A stretch of 64,000 nt of DNA from Lumbricus rubellus (GCA_945859605.1 OX243821.1:22944831-23008830); one strand, 5' to 3'; counted from the stretch's first letter, positions 21,544-31,757 are shown. The notes: generated by a model not told the origin, from the letters alone. Translations and numbers: made by a program.

Positions 21544-23120
21544 AACGGGTATTGTGTCATAAGCCGAGAAGATAAATAATCACGTTAGCGTCGCATTACA
21601 GCCGTATTCGGTCGGACGAGGAATGATGGATGGAGCGACGGCTGGATGGGACGATCGGCCTAAATAATGAGCGTCAATGCAGGGAGGGTGGGGAAGTGGC
21701 TGGGGAGGGTGGAAGGGAGGTTGGAGAGGGTAAGGGAGGGTTGATGAAGTAGCTGGAAGGTTGCCCTTTTGGGCGGGGTGGGTTGAGTTGTGATGGGGTG
21801 GAATGACGGGGTCGTTGTTTAATGGGAGTTAGGTGGAGTTCTAGTGTTTAACGATGTCGCCCTCACTTTATTATCGTCTTGGGGCTGGCATTTTCATGGG
21901 CTATTTTAATGAAGTTAAAAGGTGGGTTTTTTTCGGGGGGGGGGGTAAAGTGTGTATAGGCGTGTGGTAGTATAGTTATAGAGTTTGGGAGGACATGGCT
22001 TAAAAAAGAGACTCATAATATTATATGGTTGGGTTCTATGGGTATGTGTGCGCCCTCCATTGTGCGACGTGTTCCAGTTATCTGTGCGGATGATTATCTG
22101 TTCTTGGCATTATCATTTATCATCTTTACGCCATTGATTACCATAAATTGCTATAAATTACCATAAATTGCCACATATTGGCTTTTACAATGTTAACGTC
22201 CACATGCTATAAACAAGACGTCCATGATCGGTTTCTTGATCGCCTCAGTGCAACGGACGATGAAAATATCAACTGACGCTACTTGTCTTCAATGTCTTCT
22301 TGCATAAACTTAGATGATAAATCGCAATGGATGTGATATATACCGTCGCTAAAAGACCTATATAATAAAGGTATCTTATGATGCAATGCATGTGGATTTT
22401 TTAAGATGGGGTATATATATTTATATATATATATATTGTATTGTATTGCATTTTATCGTCTACTAGCTGTACCCGACCACGCGTTGCTGTGGCTGAAAAG
22501 AGCGTCCAACCATCCCTCCCTACCTAAATTCCCGATCTTTTCGTAATCTCATTGATCGCGATCGTTAAACACCTTCCACAATGTGTAGGGGATCATTATT
22601 TAATTATCCTTTGGCGCAATTCCTTAGCTTCCTCCGGAGTATTGCAATTATTCGACTTAATTGGTGGACAAACGTTGTTGCAGCGTATATTATTAAATAA
22701 AAAATGTATAATTGAAGCTAACTCCGCCACTGTTTAAACTCTGTCAATGACACTCTCACACCTGCATAAAGGGAGATATTTGCCCTATAATAACCCCTTT
22801 TTCATCACACAATATCGTTCGACTGAAACTTGTGAGCGAGAGGCATTCTAAAGGTCGCTTCAGAGTGGCAACCCACAGAGCGCTTTATAAAATCCATGAC
22901 GAATGCACAGTAGCAGTGGAGGGGTCGAGCTCAAGATATATGTATTGCCCCTAAAAAGCAAAAACACATGTAGTTACTTTGACTCTTATAAATTAACAGT
23001 TGCTGTGTTTTGGCTTTTCATGGCAAAAATCTACATTGTTGCAGTTTAGCGTTATTGTGTGATAGCAATTATGATGTGCGGTCAAAGTCACTGTATTGCA
23101 CAAGATAGGAAATTTTTGCT
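21544..23120. other. Unique spacer
   Basis: G-rich stretch 21660-21780 (GGGAGGGTGG units) and a partial copy of the 100-bp repeat near 21855-21900. An (AT)n block lies near 22415-22445, and a decayed repeat edge TACTAGCTGTACCCG near 22460. No gene recognised. Confidence 0.5.
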
Positions 23121-23154
23121 TATATAGTTTCTTCTAGAAACGTTTAACAGGTGT
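23121..23154 (+). promoter_or_regulatory. Bipartite TATATA-N22-AGGTGT motif
   Basis: TATATA at 23121 and AGGTGT at 23149; spacing 28; flanks unlike any other copy. Confidence 0.5.
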
Positions 23155-24185
23155 TCAAAGCGATCGCTTTGACCATCTGGAAACCGTACTCCACAATAAA
23201 AAATTGACAGCTTGGCATGGTTTCTTACGTCAACTTACTACTTACCAACACACTCTAACAAGCTGTATTTACTCGATTGACTGATTGCCTTTCTAACTTA
23301 CTTATTTACTCAACGCAAATTTATGTCACCTTTAGTGACATCTAGCGTCGTAATATTGAGCGGATCAGAGTCGTGTAATAATAGTGAGAGAAATTTGTCA
23401 ATGCTTTCGATAATTGCCGGAGATTGTGAAATATGGTCGGATCTTGTAGATTGCGCAAATAATAAAAGAAACGCGCTTGGTTCACGAAACCGCGAAAGTG
23501 ACATGCAGAAATTAAGAAATTATATTGTACGCGGCTAATGATGGGAGTGGACGCTATCTTTATACACCATTAACACATTTAAAACATGCTTATAAAAACT
23601 TCTAGCGAGTAAACAAGTTAGCTTTGAAAAGCCCAAATCAGGAAAAATATACAGTAACATGCAATAATTACAGAATTGTCAGTAACTAATCACTAGAGAA
23701 AATGGAAATGAATTACAATTTCCAAATTATTTTGATGCAGAGCTGTAAAGTACAAAATGCGTTATTTTAAACGCATCAATAACATAATCATAACTTTCGG
23801 ACCTAAATCTCTGGAATTAAACAAAATCAGGGAGGAACCGTTTGCCTTTTCTGTTGTACGAGTATCGTTATTTATTCTGTCAGATAATGTGTATTATTTT
23901 AGTTTCTTCAAAAAGCAGCAGCTCTTCAAACTTGATAAAATTTCGCACAACACCGGCTGTTATACGATAAAATCATGCTTTAAAAATATGCAGAGCGTTA
24001 TTTTACGATGCCGACGAAAACAGCAAAAACTGTATAACTCCTTAATAATAGCCAGAAAGCATCATCTTCTATACAATTCTGCATGCGCATCATTGTCGTT
24101 GTGAGGTTCTGTATACGAGGATTTATAACAGAATTTGGCTAAAATAGTCAACCTCTTGGTTATAAATATAACGCATAATTATCAT
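23155..24185. other. Unique spacer before the upstream module of gene B
   Basis: No gene with a recognisable domain. The frame 23757-24104 is Lys/Phe/Leu-rich and has no family signature or paralogous support. Confidence 0.5.
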
Positions 24186-24686
24186 AAAAGAGGTGTTTTA
24201 AACGTAAAATTGGAAAAATATTTTACCCGTACAGCAGCGATATCTGACAACCATACTCGTTGATGTGGGTTATTCGCGGGTCCAAACTTCTTTTTTTGTG
24301 ACTGACAATACCTGAGAAATTTGGATTTTGGACTCAAAATTTTTTGATACTATTTTTGTCATTTTGACCAGTTCATTATCTATATTTGGAAATTCCCTCC
24401 ATTGGGTATTTCCAACGATTCATTCCTTTATGGCTACCGTATAAAAGCGATTGCTGAGAGTGCTGAGAATGCTGAGTGCCAGAAGGTGCGATCGCTTAAT
24501 CGCTTTGAAGTGGTTGCTTTCTGTTCTATAGACTCACTCGAATATCGCCATCTACCGTAATTTATCGTAACGTGACGATTATATAGCGCCTCTATTTGGA
24601 GAGGACGTTGAAAGCGATGTGCATACATAGAAAGCGATTGCTCAGTCATTGCTGCTTTAAGGACACCATGCATGAACGTATGAATT

Positions 24687-24727
<41 letters not shown>

Positions 24728-25403
24728 CTGTATGTGTATGTATGTATGCCTGCATGTATGTGCGTGAAGACATAATTATGTCTTGTGTAACCAAGTGAGT
24801 CTTTAAGCGTCTGCGGAAAATCCCATTCGACACAAAATGTCAAGAACAGTGGGCTATGGAGCATAGAGAAACAAGATGGCGGTTAAACCGGTAAATAAAA
24901 TCAACCTTGCTTTATAACCTATAACTTTTTTTATTTCAGCATGGTCAGAATAGTATTGAAATGCCAGTTTGCAAATTGTTACGCGAGATACTTCTACTCT
25001 GATTTTTTTACACCTAGTTTTGAGCATATTATAAAAACTGTAAAATTCTATGTATTTGATGAAGAATGTTTAGTAATTTTAAAGGTGTCCAAATTGGAAC
25101 CAATTTAATTTATTTTTTAAATTCCAAGCGATTTTTAGGAATGCGAATTTCTTTGTATCTGAAGAGTGAGTAGTTTCAATAATTATTCAACGTCACTTTG
25201 TGATAACAAAGATCGTTTGCGACGCCCTCCTCCTTTATCGAGGCTTGGGACTGGCACTGGAAGAGTGCAACCAGTGGCGGAATATAATTGGTATCAGAGA
25301 TACAAATAGAAAGACAGACAAAGAGAATTGTCTAAAGTACAAGAAAAACGATAAAGGCAGAACAAAAACAAATCGACTATTTATCTAGTTGTTCTTGCGT
25401 CAA

Positions 25404-25420
25404 CCGCCAGGTGGCAGTGG
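25404..25420 (+). promoter_or_regulatory. CTCF-like site
   Basis: CCGCCAGGTGGCAGTGG fits the animal CTCF core (CCNSYAGRKGGCR). Paralogous sites at 52420-52436 and 58224-58240 are unchanged in the core, although flanking bases vary. Confidence 0.5.
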
Positions 25421-25625
25421 CGCCGTTCGTTCGTTCGCTTTTCTCTCTGATGTATTTTAAGTAGAAGGAGCGACGTTCAAATGACGATGACAGCAAAATC
25501 AAGATTAATTCTTATAACCACGTCTCGAATTAACGACACTACGACTCGATTCGTTCCTCTTTCCACCGCTGCGTGGCGCCACCGGTGACCCCCCTTCGAG
25601 TCACAGGCCTGTCATCTTGCGGCGG

Positions 25626-25633
25626 TGACGTCA
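25626..25633. promoter_or_regulatory. CRE-like palindrome TGACGTCA
   Basis: Conserved as GTGACGTCATCATTACGAGC in the module copies at 52631-52638 and 58448-58455 (first base varies). TGACGTCA also directly overlaps the LMO start-codon region (30482-30489). Confidence 0.45.
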
Positions 25634-25956
25634 TCATTACGAGCGATTTTCTGTGACGTGCGACGCCGTCTTCATCATTCGTTGGGTGTGGCTTGATATC
25701 GGAACCGTGGTGAAAAGAGTTCCGCCAGCGAATACTGTGCTGGGTTCACTTTATAATGTAAAATATGATGCCTTTCAGAAAGTAATTTTTGTTTAAATCG
25801 ATGACAAACAGAATTTAAAATTGCAGCTTGTGTTAATTATTTTAGTTTCCAACACTCTGCTTTCTCTTGTTATGCTCAGAAATTTTCTCTCTTTTCATCA
25901 AAACACAACTCATGATGTAGTAGATAGCGAAGTTAAATGGCGTAAAAATCATTTCT

Positions 25957-25990
25957 TATGTAGCATCGGTTGACTATATTTAAACGGTGT
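25957..25990 (+). promoter_or_regulatory. Bipartite TATGTA-N22-CGGTGT motif (variant)
   Basis: Spacing 28 with variant halves. The paralogue at 58861 reads TATGTA...AGGTGT at the same spacing. Confidence 0.4.
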
Positions 25991-26477
25991 TTAAGACGAA
26001 CTATGTAAGTCACCGGAAGCAGAGACCGTTCGCATTTGAACAATTATATCTATTCAATAAATTATAAACTCAATTACCAAAATAGAGCGCCATAGAATAT
26101 AATAACCAGTCGATTCGAATCATTATATAAAACCGGTTAGTTATTTCTAGAGGTGTCCAATAGTATCGACCATAATATTCTTGTTTGTAATAACCTGTTG
26201 TGCTCTCATGGCAAAGGCTTCATCTGAAGATAATTGATCGCCTATCGAGCCCCAACTTAATATAGAATATAGTAACACCATTTAAAAGGTGTGTAAAGGA
26301 GCGTAACTGTATTTTCCAGCAGAAGACAATTATAATTTCCTGATAAAAAATGGTCGGAACCGATTTCCTACGGAACCACTCTGATACAACACCTGCGAGC
26401 GGCCAACCCGAAGTTAATAATGTTCTCAAATAGATAAACAAGGCCAGACCTGTTGGGTGAATTAATGACGCCTACGA

Positions 26478-26494
26478 CCGCCAGAGGGCTGCGG
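26478..26494 (+). promoter_or_regulatory. Second CTCF-like site
   Basis: CCGCCAGAGGGCTGCGG, a good match to the CTCF core. It sits in the best-conserved part of the module, next to CGGTCCGATTGACAATGCG. Identical in the copies at 54905-54921 and 59409-59425. Confidence 0.5.
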
Positions 26495-26887
26495 TCCGAT
26501 TGACAATGCGTTGCTCCTACTCGGCCGGACCGTTTATCGACGACCGGTCATAGCAGCAGCAGCACTCGAGTAGACCCTGCGCTGCACCAACCACCGTCTT
26601 TGTCGTCGTCGTCGTTGTCGCTAGAGGCGCTAGTGCGAACGACGGTGTGGCGGAGTATAGGTTCGGCGGTTAAAAGTGTCCAGCATGTTTATTAAAGAAA
26701 TTGATATAGCGACATTTGGTACCGCGGTTAAAAGTGTCCTACTATGTCCATCATATTTAATCAAGGAATTGATATAGCGACATTTGGTACCGCGGTTAAA
26801 AGTGTCCTACTATGTCCATCATATTTAATCAAGGAATTGATATAGCGACAAGGCTAAACATTTGCTGAAGTTTCAATTTGATCTCTG

Positions 26888-27556
26888 TTAACCCTCGGGC
26901 TACCAAATCAAAGTGCTCAAAATTAATTAAAGTATAAATAAAGGTGTTTTACTTTTATAATATTTTCATGTTTTTCCTATTAAAAATTATTCATAATTTA
27001 TTTTTTAAGAGAAATAAATTATGTCATTCTATAGAGTGCATTTAGGGCTATTTTTTGATACCAATTAATTTGACATTTGATGACCGAAAGTGCTCAAAAT
27101 AAATTTAAATGTGTGAAAATGTTGGGGTTTTTTACAACGCAAACCGATAAGTCTGCGTAAACGTTTTTCAGCATGTTTTACATGTTTTTTCTCTTTTTAT
27201 TGTAACTAAAACTAACTTATTACTAGTTTTTATAGTTGAATATTGGACTTTATTATATGTAAACTATTTTTAATTAAATAAATTATGTTAAAACACACAG
27301 AATCTAATATTTTCCTTATGCGAAAGTATACATTTTGTGGAATCGACGGGTGCCTACGGTAAAAAATTCATAACTTCGGGGTGCTTTCATATATTTTAAA
27401 CCTAAATATACCATTTTGTGCAGAAATGAATGCTGAATCCATAGGTGTATTACAAGTTATGATATCTCAAACCAAACCCAAAATCCAGGGGGGTGGTAAC
27501 CACCCCCCCCCTTGGTAGTCAGTGTTACAAAAATAGCGTGGTAGCCTGAGGGTTAA
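26888..27556. mobile_element. TTAA-flanked MITE, family 1, internally deleted (669 bp)
   Basis: TTAA at 26888-26891 and 27553-27556 with ends CCCTCGGGCTACCAA and TGGTAGCCTGAGGG. It lacks about the first 330 bp after the left end compared with 3868-4861, including two of the three G/C hairpins. The matching spacer of gene C (59690-59730) has no element, only TTATTTAAATC, so the insertion is gene B specific. Confidence 0.85.
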
Positions 27557-27920
27557 TTAAATCATTCTGTGGCTTTTCTGAGACGAGATAAGATTTAACT
27601 TGGGAACAAGATTGCCAATGAATGCAAGATTGATAGAAGACGTACACATGCGTAGACAGATAGACAAGAGACGGATACAGAGAGAGTGGCAAAGACAGAA
27701 AAATGGACAGTCACCACCAACAGAATATTGCGGAGTGGGATCGTTCATTCCCCTGGTCGTTTATCGGCACCACACCCGTCTCTTGGGTGCCCGTGAAAAA
27801 GCCAGCAGCTGTCGATGTCGTCGCTTTATTGGAGAAAATTTCCCAGATAACGTGACCGACCGTAAAAGAGGCAGAGATAGAAAAAGTCAGATAGAGGAAG
27901 AGAGACATACAGACAGACTT

Positions 27921-28001
<81 letters not shown>

Positions 28002-28264
28002 TAGACAGACAGAGACATAGAGCGTCGATTATGAATGGCTGAAGGGGATTGGCTGATTCCTATGCGCAGGGACGCACACTTACACCCACTGTTACAGTAT
28101 ATCTGAGTGTCTTTCTTTTGTTTGATCTATGTCTGTCTTTCCCTCTCTCTGACTCTCTCTTACGCTCGCTTTGCTGTGTCCATTTCGTCAATAATTATGT
28201 GTATTCTCTCTCTGACTCTCTCTCTCTTTGCTGTCTCTCTGTACGAGTTGCGTCTTGAGTCGTA
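27557..28264 (+). other. Spacer D between module and promoter of gene B
   Basis: Duplicated at 59705-60408 and partly at 55200-55573. Shared stretches include CAGAATATTGCGGAGTGGGA, ACCACACCCGTCT and TCGTCGCTTTATTGGAGAAA. (GACA)n at 27917-28003 differs in length between copies. TCTCTGACTCTCTC pyrimidine sequence lies just before the promoter. Frames here are interrupted differently in each copy. Confidence 0.6.
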
Positions 28265-28300
28265 GATAAAAGTCGACCAACGATTCGCGAGTTGTCATTC
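28265..28300 (+). promoter_or_regulatory. Candidate core promoter of LMO gene B (TATA + Inr)
   Basis: GATAAAAG at 28265-28272 and TCATTC (Inr consensus TCAKTY) at 28295-28300 put the initiator A 32 bp after the TATA-like start, the usual distance. The pair and the transcribed side (GAGTGGACATCGTCGACTCA) are conserved upstream of gene C at 60409-60441 with spacing 29. It is 2.2 kb before the start codon; a 5' UTR intron would join it to the acceptor TTTTGTAG at 30458-30465. Confidence 0.55.
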
Positions 28301-29140
28301 GAGTGGACATCGTCGACTCATACTCACATGATACACAGTCGCTGAACTCTATTACTCGCTCGAATACCGATCACCTTCTCTGTTCCGTGACTTAGCTTTT
28401 GTTTTTAGACTGTGGTTAACGTGCGGTTTTTAAAAGCTTATAATAGCTAATGCTTTGTCTCTGTTATAGAGTTCGATAGCAGCAACAGTAATAGTTAGAA
28501 ATTGATGTTATTGTTTAAAGCTGGATTTTTGTCTTTGCTAAAACGATTTCTGCGATTGTCGAAGTTTTGCAACTGGGTTAGTGTAGCCTATAATATTGAT
28601 TTCGAGAATTTCGAGAGGATTATTAAGGAGCTATTCTATTATATTGTGCCAACACTTACTGCAAATAATTGCTATTCGTACTGATACTTCTACGGCTATA
28701 TACTACAATTGCTACTACAGCTGCTGCTGCAGCTCTTTCTAGTACTGCCGCTGCAAGTAGGCTGCTATGTCTATGAGGAGGGAACACGAAGAGCTCACCG
28801 ATGTAAAACTTCTTCTATACGCATGTTACACGGTTGGCATGCTGCATAGGAAAATCGAAAAAGCCTGGCGTGGACTGTAAAAACAGAAATTCTGTGACTG
28901 AACTTTGTTGATGCAACTAAATGAAAAAAGAAATAATAATCAGAGATCAGATAGTTGAAAAATAAGACAATGACTGTTTTATTGCAAATATTTGAACACC
29001 TCTTTCAACTAACTACTTGCCATTATAAATAAAACTGCTCGACCTGGCATAATTGTCTAAATTCAGCAGGTACTTTTTCACATTGTTGGACACCTCTTTC
29101 AAGCGAGTATATGTTTTTATAAGATGGACTGTTAATCGAT
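28301..29140. other. Presumed 5' UTR / first intron of gene B
   Basis: Conserved with 60442-60800 at first, then diverges. Bipartite motif copies at 28996/29024 (ACACCT/TATAAA) and 29090/29118 (ACACCT/TATAAG), both spaced 28, occur only 94 bp apart in sequence absent from gene C. No coding exon seen. Confidence 0.5.
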
Positions 29141-29149
29141 GACATCTTA

Positions 29150-29373
29150 TCTTATCAAATCTTATCTTCTTCTTTATTCTCTTTCCGTCAGTCGAGTGAC
29201 GACGATGAGGCTCCCACATGACTTCTCCAAATTTCTCTGTTTCTGATGAGATCCTTTGCTCTTGACATGTCAATATTCATCTGTTTCAGGTCTTCCCTAA
29301 CGTTGTCCATCCAGGTTTTTGGTTGTCTTCCTCTGAGACTCTCTCCCTCAGTACAGCAAATACAAGTATGCAA
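29150..29373 (-). pseudogene. LINE ORF2 3' end fragment (endonuclease/RT element tail)
   Basis: The minus-strand frame reads GESLRGRQPKTWMDNVREDL, then AKDLIRNREIWRSHVGASSS and SLD stop. This is the GR.P.TW.DNV...WR terminal block of RTE/Jockey-like ORF2 proteins. A GATAAGATAAGATG-type tail follows at 29140-29165. Gene C lacks it. Confidence 0.65.
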
Positions 29374-29379
29374 AAGTTG

Positions 29380-30105
29380 ATATTTTCAACCGAATTTAGA
29401 ACTGAAGAACTGTATGGTATCTGCATCATGACGATGATGCAAATCGCCATTATTTCCTATCACAAGATGTCATTAAACTCATTTGCGTGTCATCTGCTTT
29501 TACATTTCCAGGTGAGACAGAATTGAGACGAATCATCAAACATTTCATTCGCCAACAACAACAAAGAAGTTTATTCTAAGGATTTGAAGAAGAAGAAATC
29601 TTTTCAATTCATTCGTTGTTTCAATTGAATTCAACGTCGACTGAATTATTTACAATTACTTCGACAGGTTGGTTCTTGTAATTACCTCGCTACATAAAAA
29701 CCACCGCAGACACATAATATAAGAAAATGAGTATAGATCAATACAAACACGATTAAGCTGGTGCTCTGCTTTCAAATGGCGCTTTAAAAATTTGAAGATT
29801 ACGATTACGATTCCATTGCAACCAATGACAAATGGAACTATAAAACGCAACGTTCGATGTTTTTATATAGCATTCAATATTGACAAAAAGGGGTATCTAA
29901 TGATTTAAGTTTTTTTAAACTCGTTGCCAGTGTTATACTATTTTATATTATTATATATTATATTATTATTAATATTAAATATATTATTAGTGTTTTAGAG
30001 TGTTCGAAACCGCTACAAGTCATTCACAGCTATGAGTAATTAAAAAGCTAAACGATCGCTATTATTTTTTGCTCTTTAAAAAAAGTATACTACATTACAC
30101 TACCA
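29380..30105. other. Intron sequence, gene B 5' region
   Basis: No gene. An AAGGGGTATCTAA variant of the motif lies near 29889 with TATATA at 29864; its gene C counterpart at 61077/61105 has the standard 28-bp spacing. Confidence 0.5.
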
Positions 30106-30460
30106 GTGCGGTTGCTGCTGTTGCTAGTGGTACTTCTGCTGCAACAGCTACTGCCGCCGCCACCATCAATGTTGTCGATTATAATCATTATTGTTATTAT
30201 AATTGTCATTGCAATTGCTATGTTATTGTTATTTTATTGTCATTGTTATTCATATTGTCATTGCTATTGTTGTTGTAATGGAACAACAGCTGTTGTCGTC
30301 GTTTTGGTATTGTTCTTCTTTTGTATGGGCACTGGCATTTGTGTTAATAAAAGTAATAGATCATTTGCCTTATTACTGCTATTGGTATTTGCAATGGTAT
30401 TAGTATCGTTATCGTTTCTGCCACTTATATTTCTACTAATATTTTCGTTGTTTTTAGTTT
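30106..30460 (+). repeat. TTATTG/TGCTATTG low-complexity region
   Basis: Imperfect ATTGTCATTGCTATTG-type units. The similar region upstream of gene C exon 1 is 62320-62620. The hydrophobic frames over it are not conserved as frames. Confidence 0.8.
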
Positions 30461-30486
30461 TGTAGGACTATTATCTCACTGACGTC

Positions 30487-30585
30487 ATGAACTGTGGTGT
30501 TCCATCCTCCTCTCACTCATCCTCCGTCGTCTCCATCGAATCCTCATCTTCCTCTTCCGCTTCCTCATCAGACCGGATGCTACAG
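30487..30585 (+). CDS. LMO: LMO gene B, first coding exon (serine-rich N-terminus)
   Basis: Starts ATG AAC TGT GGT and encodes MNCGVPSSSHSSSVVSIE followed by a run of serines and DRMLQ: 33 residues, ending on a complete codon at CAG/GTAACT. The phase (0) fits the next exon, which begins with a full GAG codon. The exon is conserved in gene C (34 residues, E to A and D to DG), with flanking splice sites kept, which is why I accept it. The start choice: it is the first ATG after the acceptor at 30464-30465 (TTTTGTAG/GACTA). The upstream in-frame stretch would need a coding exon further 5'. The serine tract is probably a disordered N-terminal extension, longer than in vertebrate LMO1/3. Confidence 0.8.
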
Positions 30586-30703
30586 GTAACTGAATGATTC
30601 AGATGAAAGTTCCGTTAATTTGAGTCTTGGCAATGGCACACATTGCGTGATGGACTAGTTTAAAGATGCGACATTAAACCCTACGCATAATGAATAACGC
30701 TAG

Positions 30704-30738
30704 ACACCTTTCTTATAGGTACAATCTAATGCTATATA
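30704..30738 (-). promoter_or_regulatory. Bipartite ACACCT-N23-TATATA motif
   Basis: ACACCT at 30704 and TATATA at 30733 (spacing 29), in the intron right after exon 1; conserved after exon 1 of gene C near 63027-63060. Confidence 0.45.
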
Positions 30739-30891
30739 AACGAAAGTTTCTTTAAGTTGTGAGTTCCATGGTAAAGCTCTTGCAAGTCATGATATTACGC
30801 GTTCGTCAATGCAGAAAATATTATTTATTTATTTATTTATTCATTTATTTATTTATTTAATTGTTTATTATTTATTTATTTATTTATTTAG

Positions 30892-30977
30892 CGCCCCTTC
30901 AAACAAACAATCCAGAGGTGCTCCTTACTACAGCACGGACACTGAATCGGCGTTTCACGCCGAGGCGCTCAAGCAAT
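30892..30977 (-). mobile_element. tRNA-SINE type 1, 3' part (split copy)
   Basis: TTAGCGCCCCTTC, GAGGTGCTCCTTACTACAGC and GTTTCACGCCGAGGCGCTCA are the SINE tail and body on the minus strand. It continues at 31650 after a LINE insertion. The gene C copy at 63186-63388 is uninterrupted. Confidence 0.85.
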
Positions 30978-31649
30978 TGTATTGTATTGTATTGTATTTA
31001 AACATTTATAAAGCGCCTCTAGTAGGGTGAACCGTTCAGAGGCGCTCCCAGTGCGCAAGGCCCAGCGAGAAGAAACAGGTTTTGAGAAGAGACAAAGCAG
31101 AAGAGAGACTACCAGAAAGAAGTGTAGAGCGAACAGAAGGAGAAAGAGCATTCCAAAGAGAAGGACCAATTGAGACAAATGATCGAGACTGAGCCATAGT
31201 AGTTCTAGACCGAGGAACCAAGAGGTCAAATCTGTTGGATGAACGAAGTGGACGATGGGAGGAAGCCGAGTGAGGACGAAGTAAAACATTAGTCAGATAT
31301 TTTGGGGCAAGACCCCGTTGAGCCTTTAAGATCAGAGTGAGGATCTTGAATTGTGTGCGAGCACGGAGAGGAAGCCAGTGAAGTTCATGAAACATAAAGG
31401 TAGAGATGTGAGAGTACTTGGGAAGGCGGGCAATCAATCTAGCAGCTGAGTTGAGAACAGACTGAATAGGTGAAAGACGAACTTTAGGAAGACCAATGAG
31501 GAGAGCATTGCAATAGTCAATTCGTGAGCATATAAAAGCATGAATTAAGGTAGTGAAGATGGAGGAGGAGACAGAGCGACGAATGACTCTGAGACGTCTT
31601 AAATGAAAATATGACGAGCGTGTCACATTTGAAGTTAAAGTTAAAGTTT
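30978..31649 (-). mobile_element. 5'-truncated CR1/L2-like LINE inserted into a SINE
   Basis: The minus-strand frame from about 31640 to 31036 encodes the end of ORF2: SRIDYCNALLIGLPKVRLSP, NSAARLIARLPKYSHIS, LHWLPLRARTQFKILTLI and IGPSLWNALSPSVRS. These are standard post-RT motifs of CR1/L2 elements. The 3' end reads GAGCGCCTCTGAACGG...AGAGGCGCTTTATAAAT with a (CAATA)n tail. The frame's first about 35 residues, up to 31752, are SINE sequence, not LINE. Confidence 0.9.
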
Positions 31650-31757
31650 GCGAGTGAAGGACTTGCCTGAGGTCCTTACGCGGCAGCTTCAGGTGGATTC
31701 GAACCTTCGACAATTTAGCTGTAAGACAACGAGCATGCCCACCTAACACCACCGCGC
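31650..31757 (-). mobile_element. tRNA-SINE type 1, 5' part (split copy)
   Basis: On the minus strand it begins GGGGCGCGGTGGTGTTAGG, has a B box GGTTCGAATCC, and ends GTCCTTCACTCGC. It is the 5' part of the SINE whose tail is at 30892-30977. Confidence 0.85.

Larger units (their letters stand above)
24186..26700 (+). promoter_or_regulatory. Upstream module U1 of LMO gene B (three-copy conserved block)
   Basis: Shared with 51130-55110 and 57222-59640. Landmarks in order are CGTAAAATTGGAAA, a GCTGAGTGCCAGAAGGTGCG block near 24470, and a (TG)n block with AAGTGAGTCTTTAAGCGTCT. Next come a 100-bp repeat at 25185-25285, CCGCCAGGTGGCAGTGG at 25404, and a CRE-like TGACGTCA at 25626. A conserved 310-bp segment lies at 26350-26660. 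Frames crossing it (for example minus strand at 52364 and 58325) break by 1-2 base indels in a C-run between copies, so it is not coding. Position, repetition and conserved motifs suggest a cis-regulatory block; that function is inferred. Confidence 0.6.

Noticed and set aside
30069..30465. Hydrophobic frames before gene B exon 1 as a signal peptide or extra coding exon
   Set aside because: TTATTG low-complexity DNA; the frame is not kept in gene C, and a splice acceptor lies between it and the start codon.
31650..31752. N-terminal 35 residues of the LINE-like frame as part of the retrotransposon protein
   Set aside because: This part is SINE sequence reading through in frame by chance; the LINE starts at about 31649.
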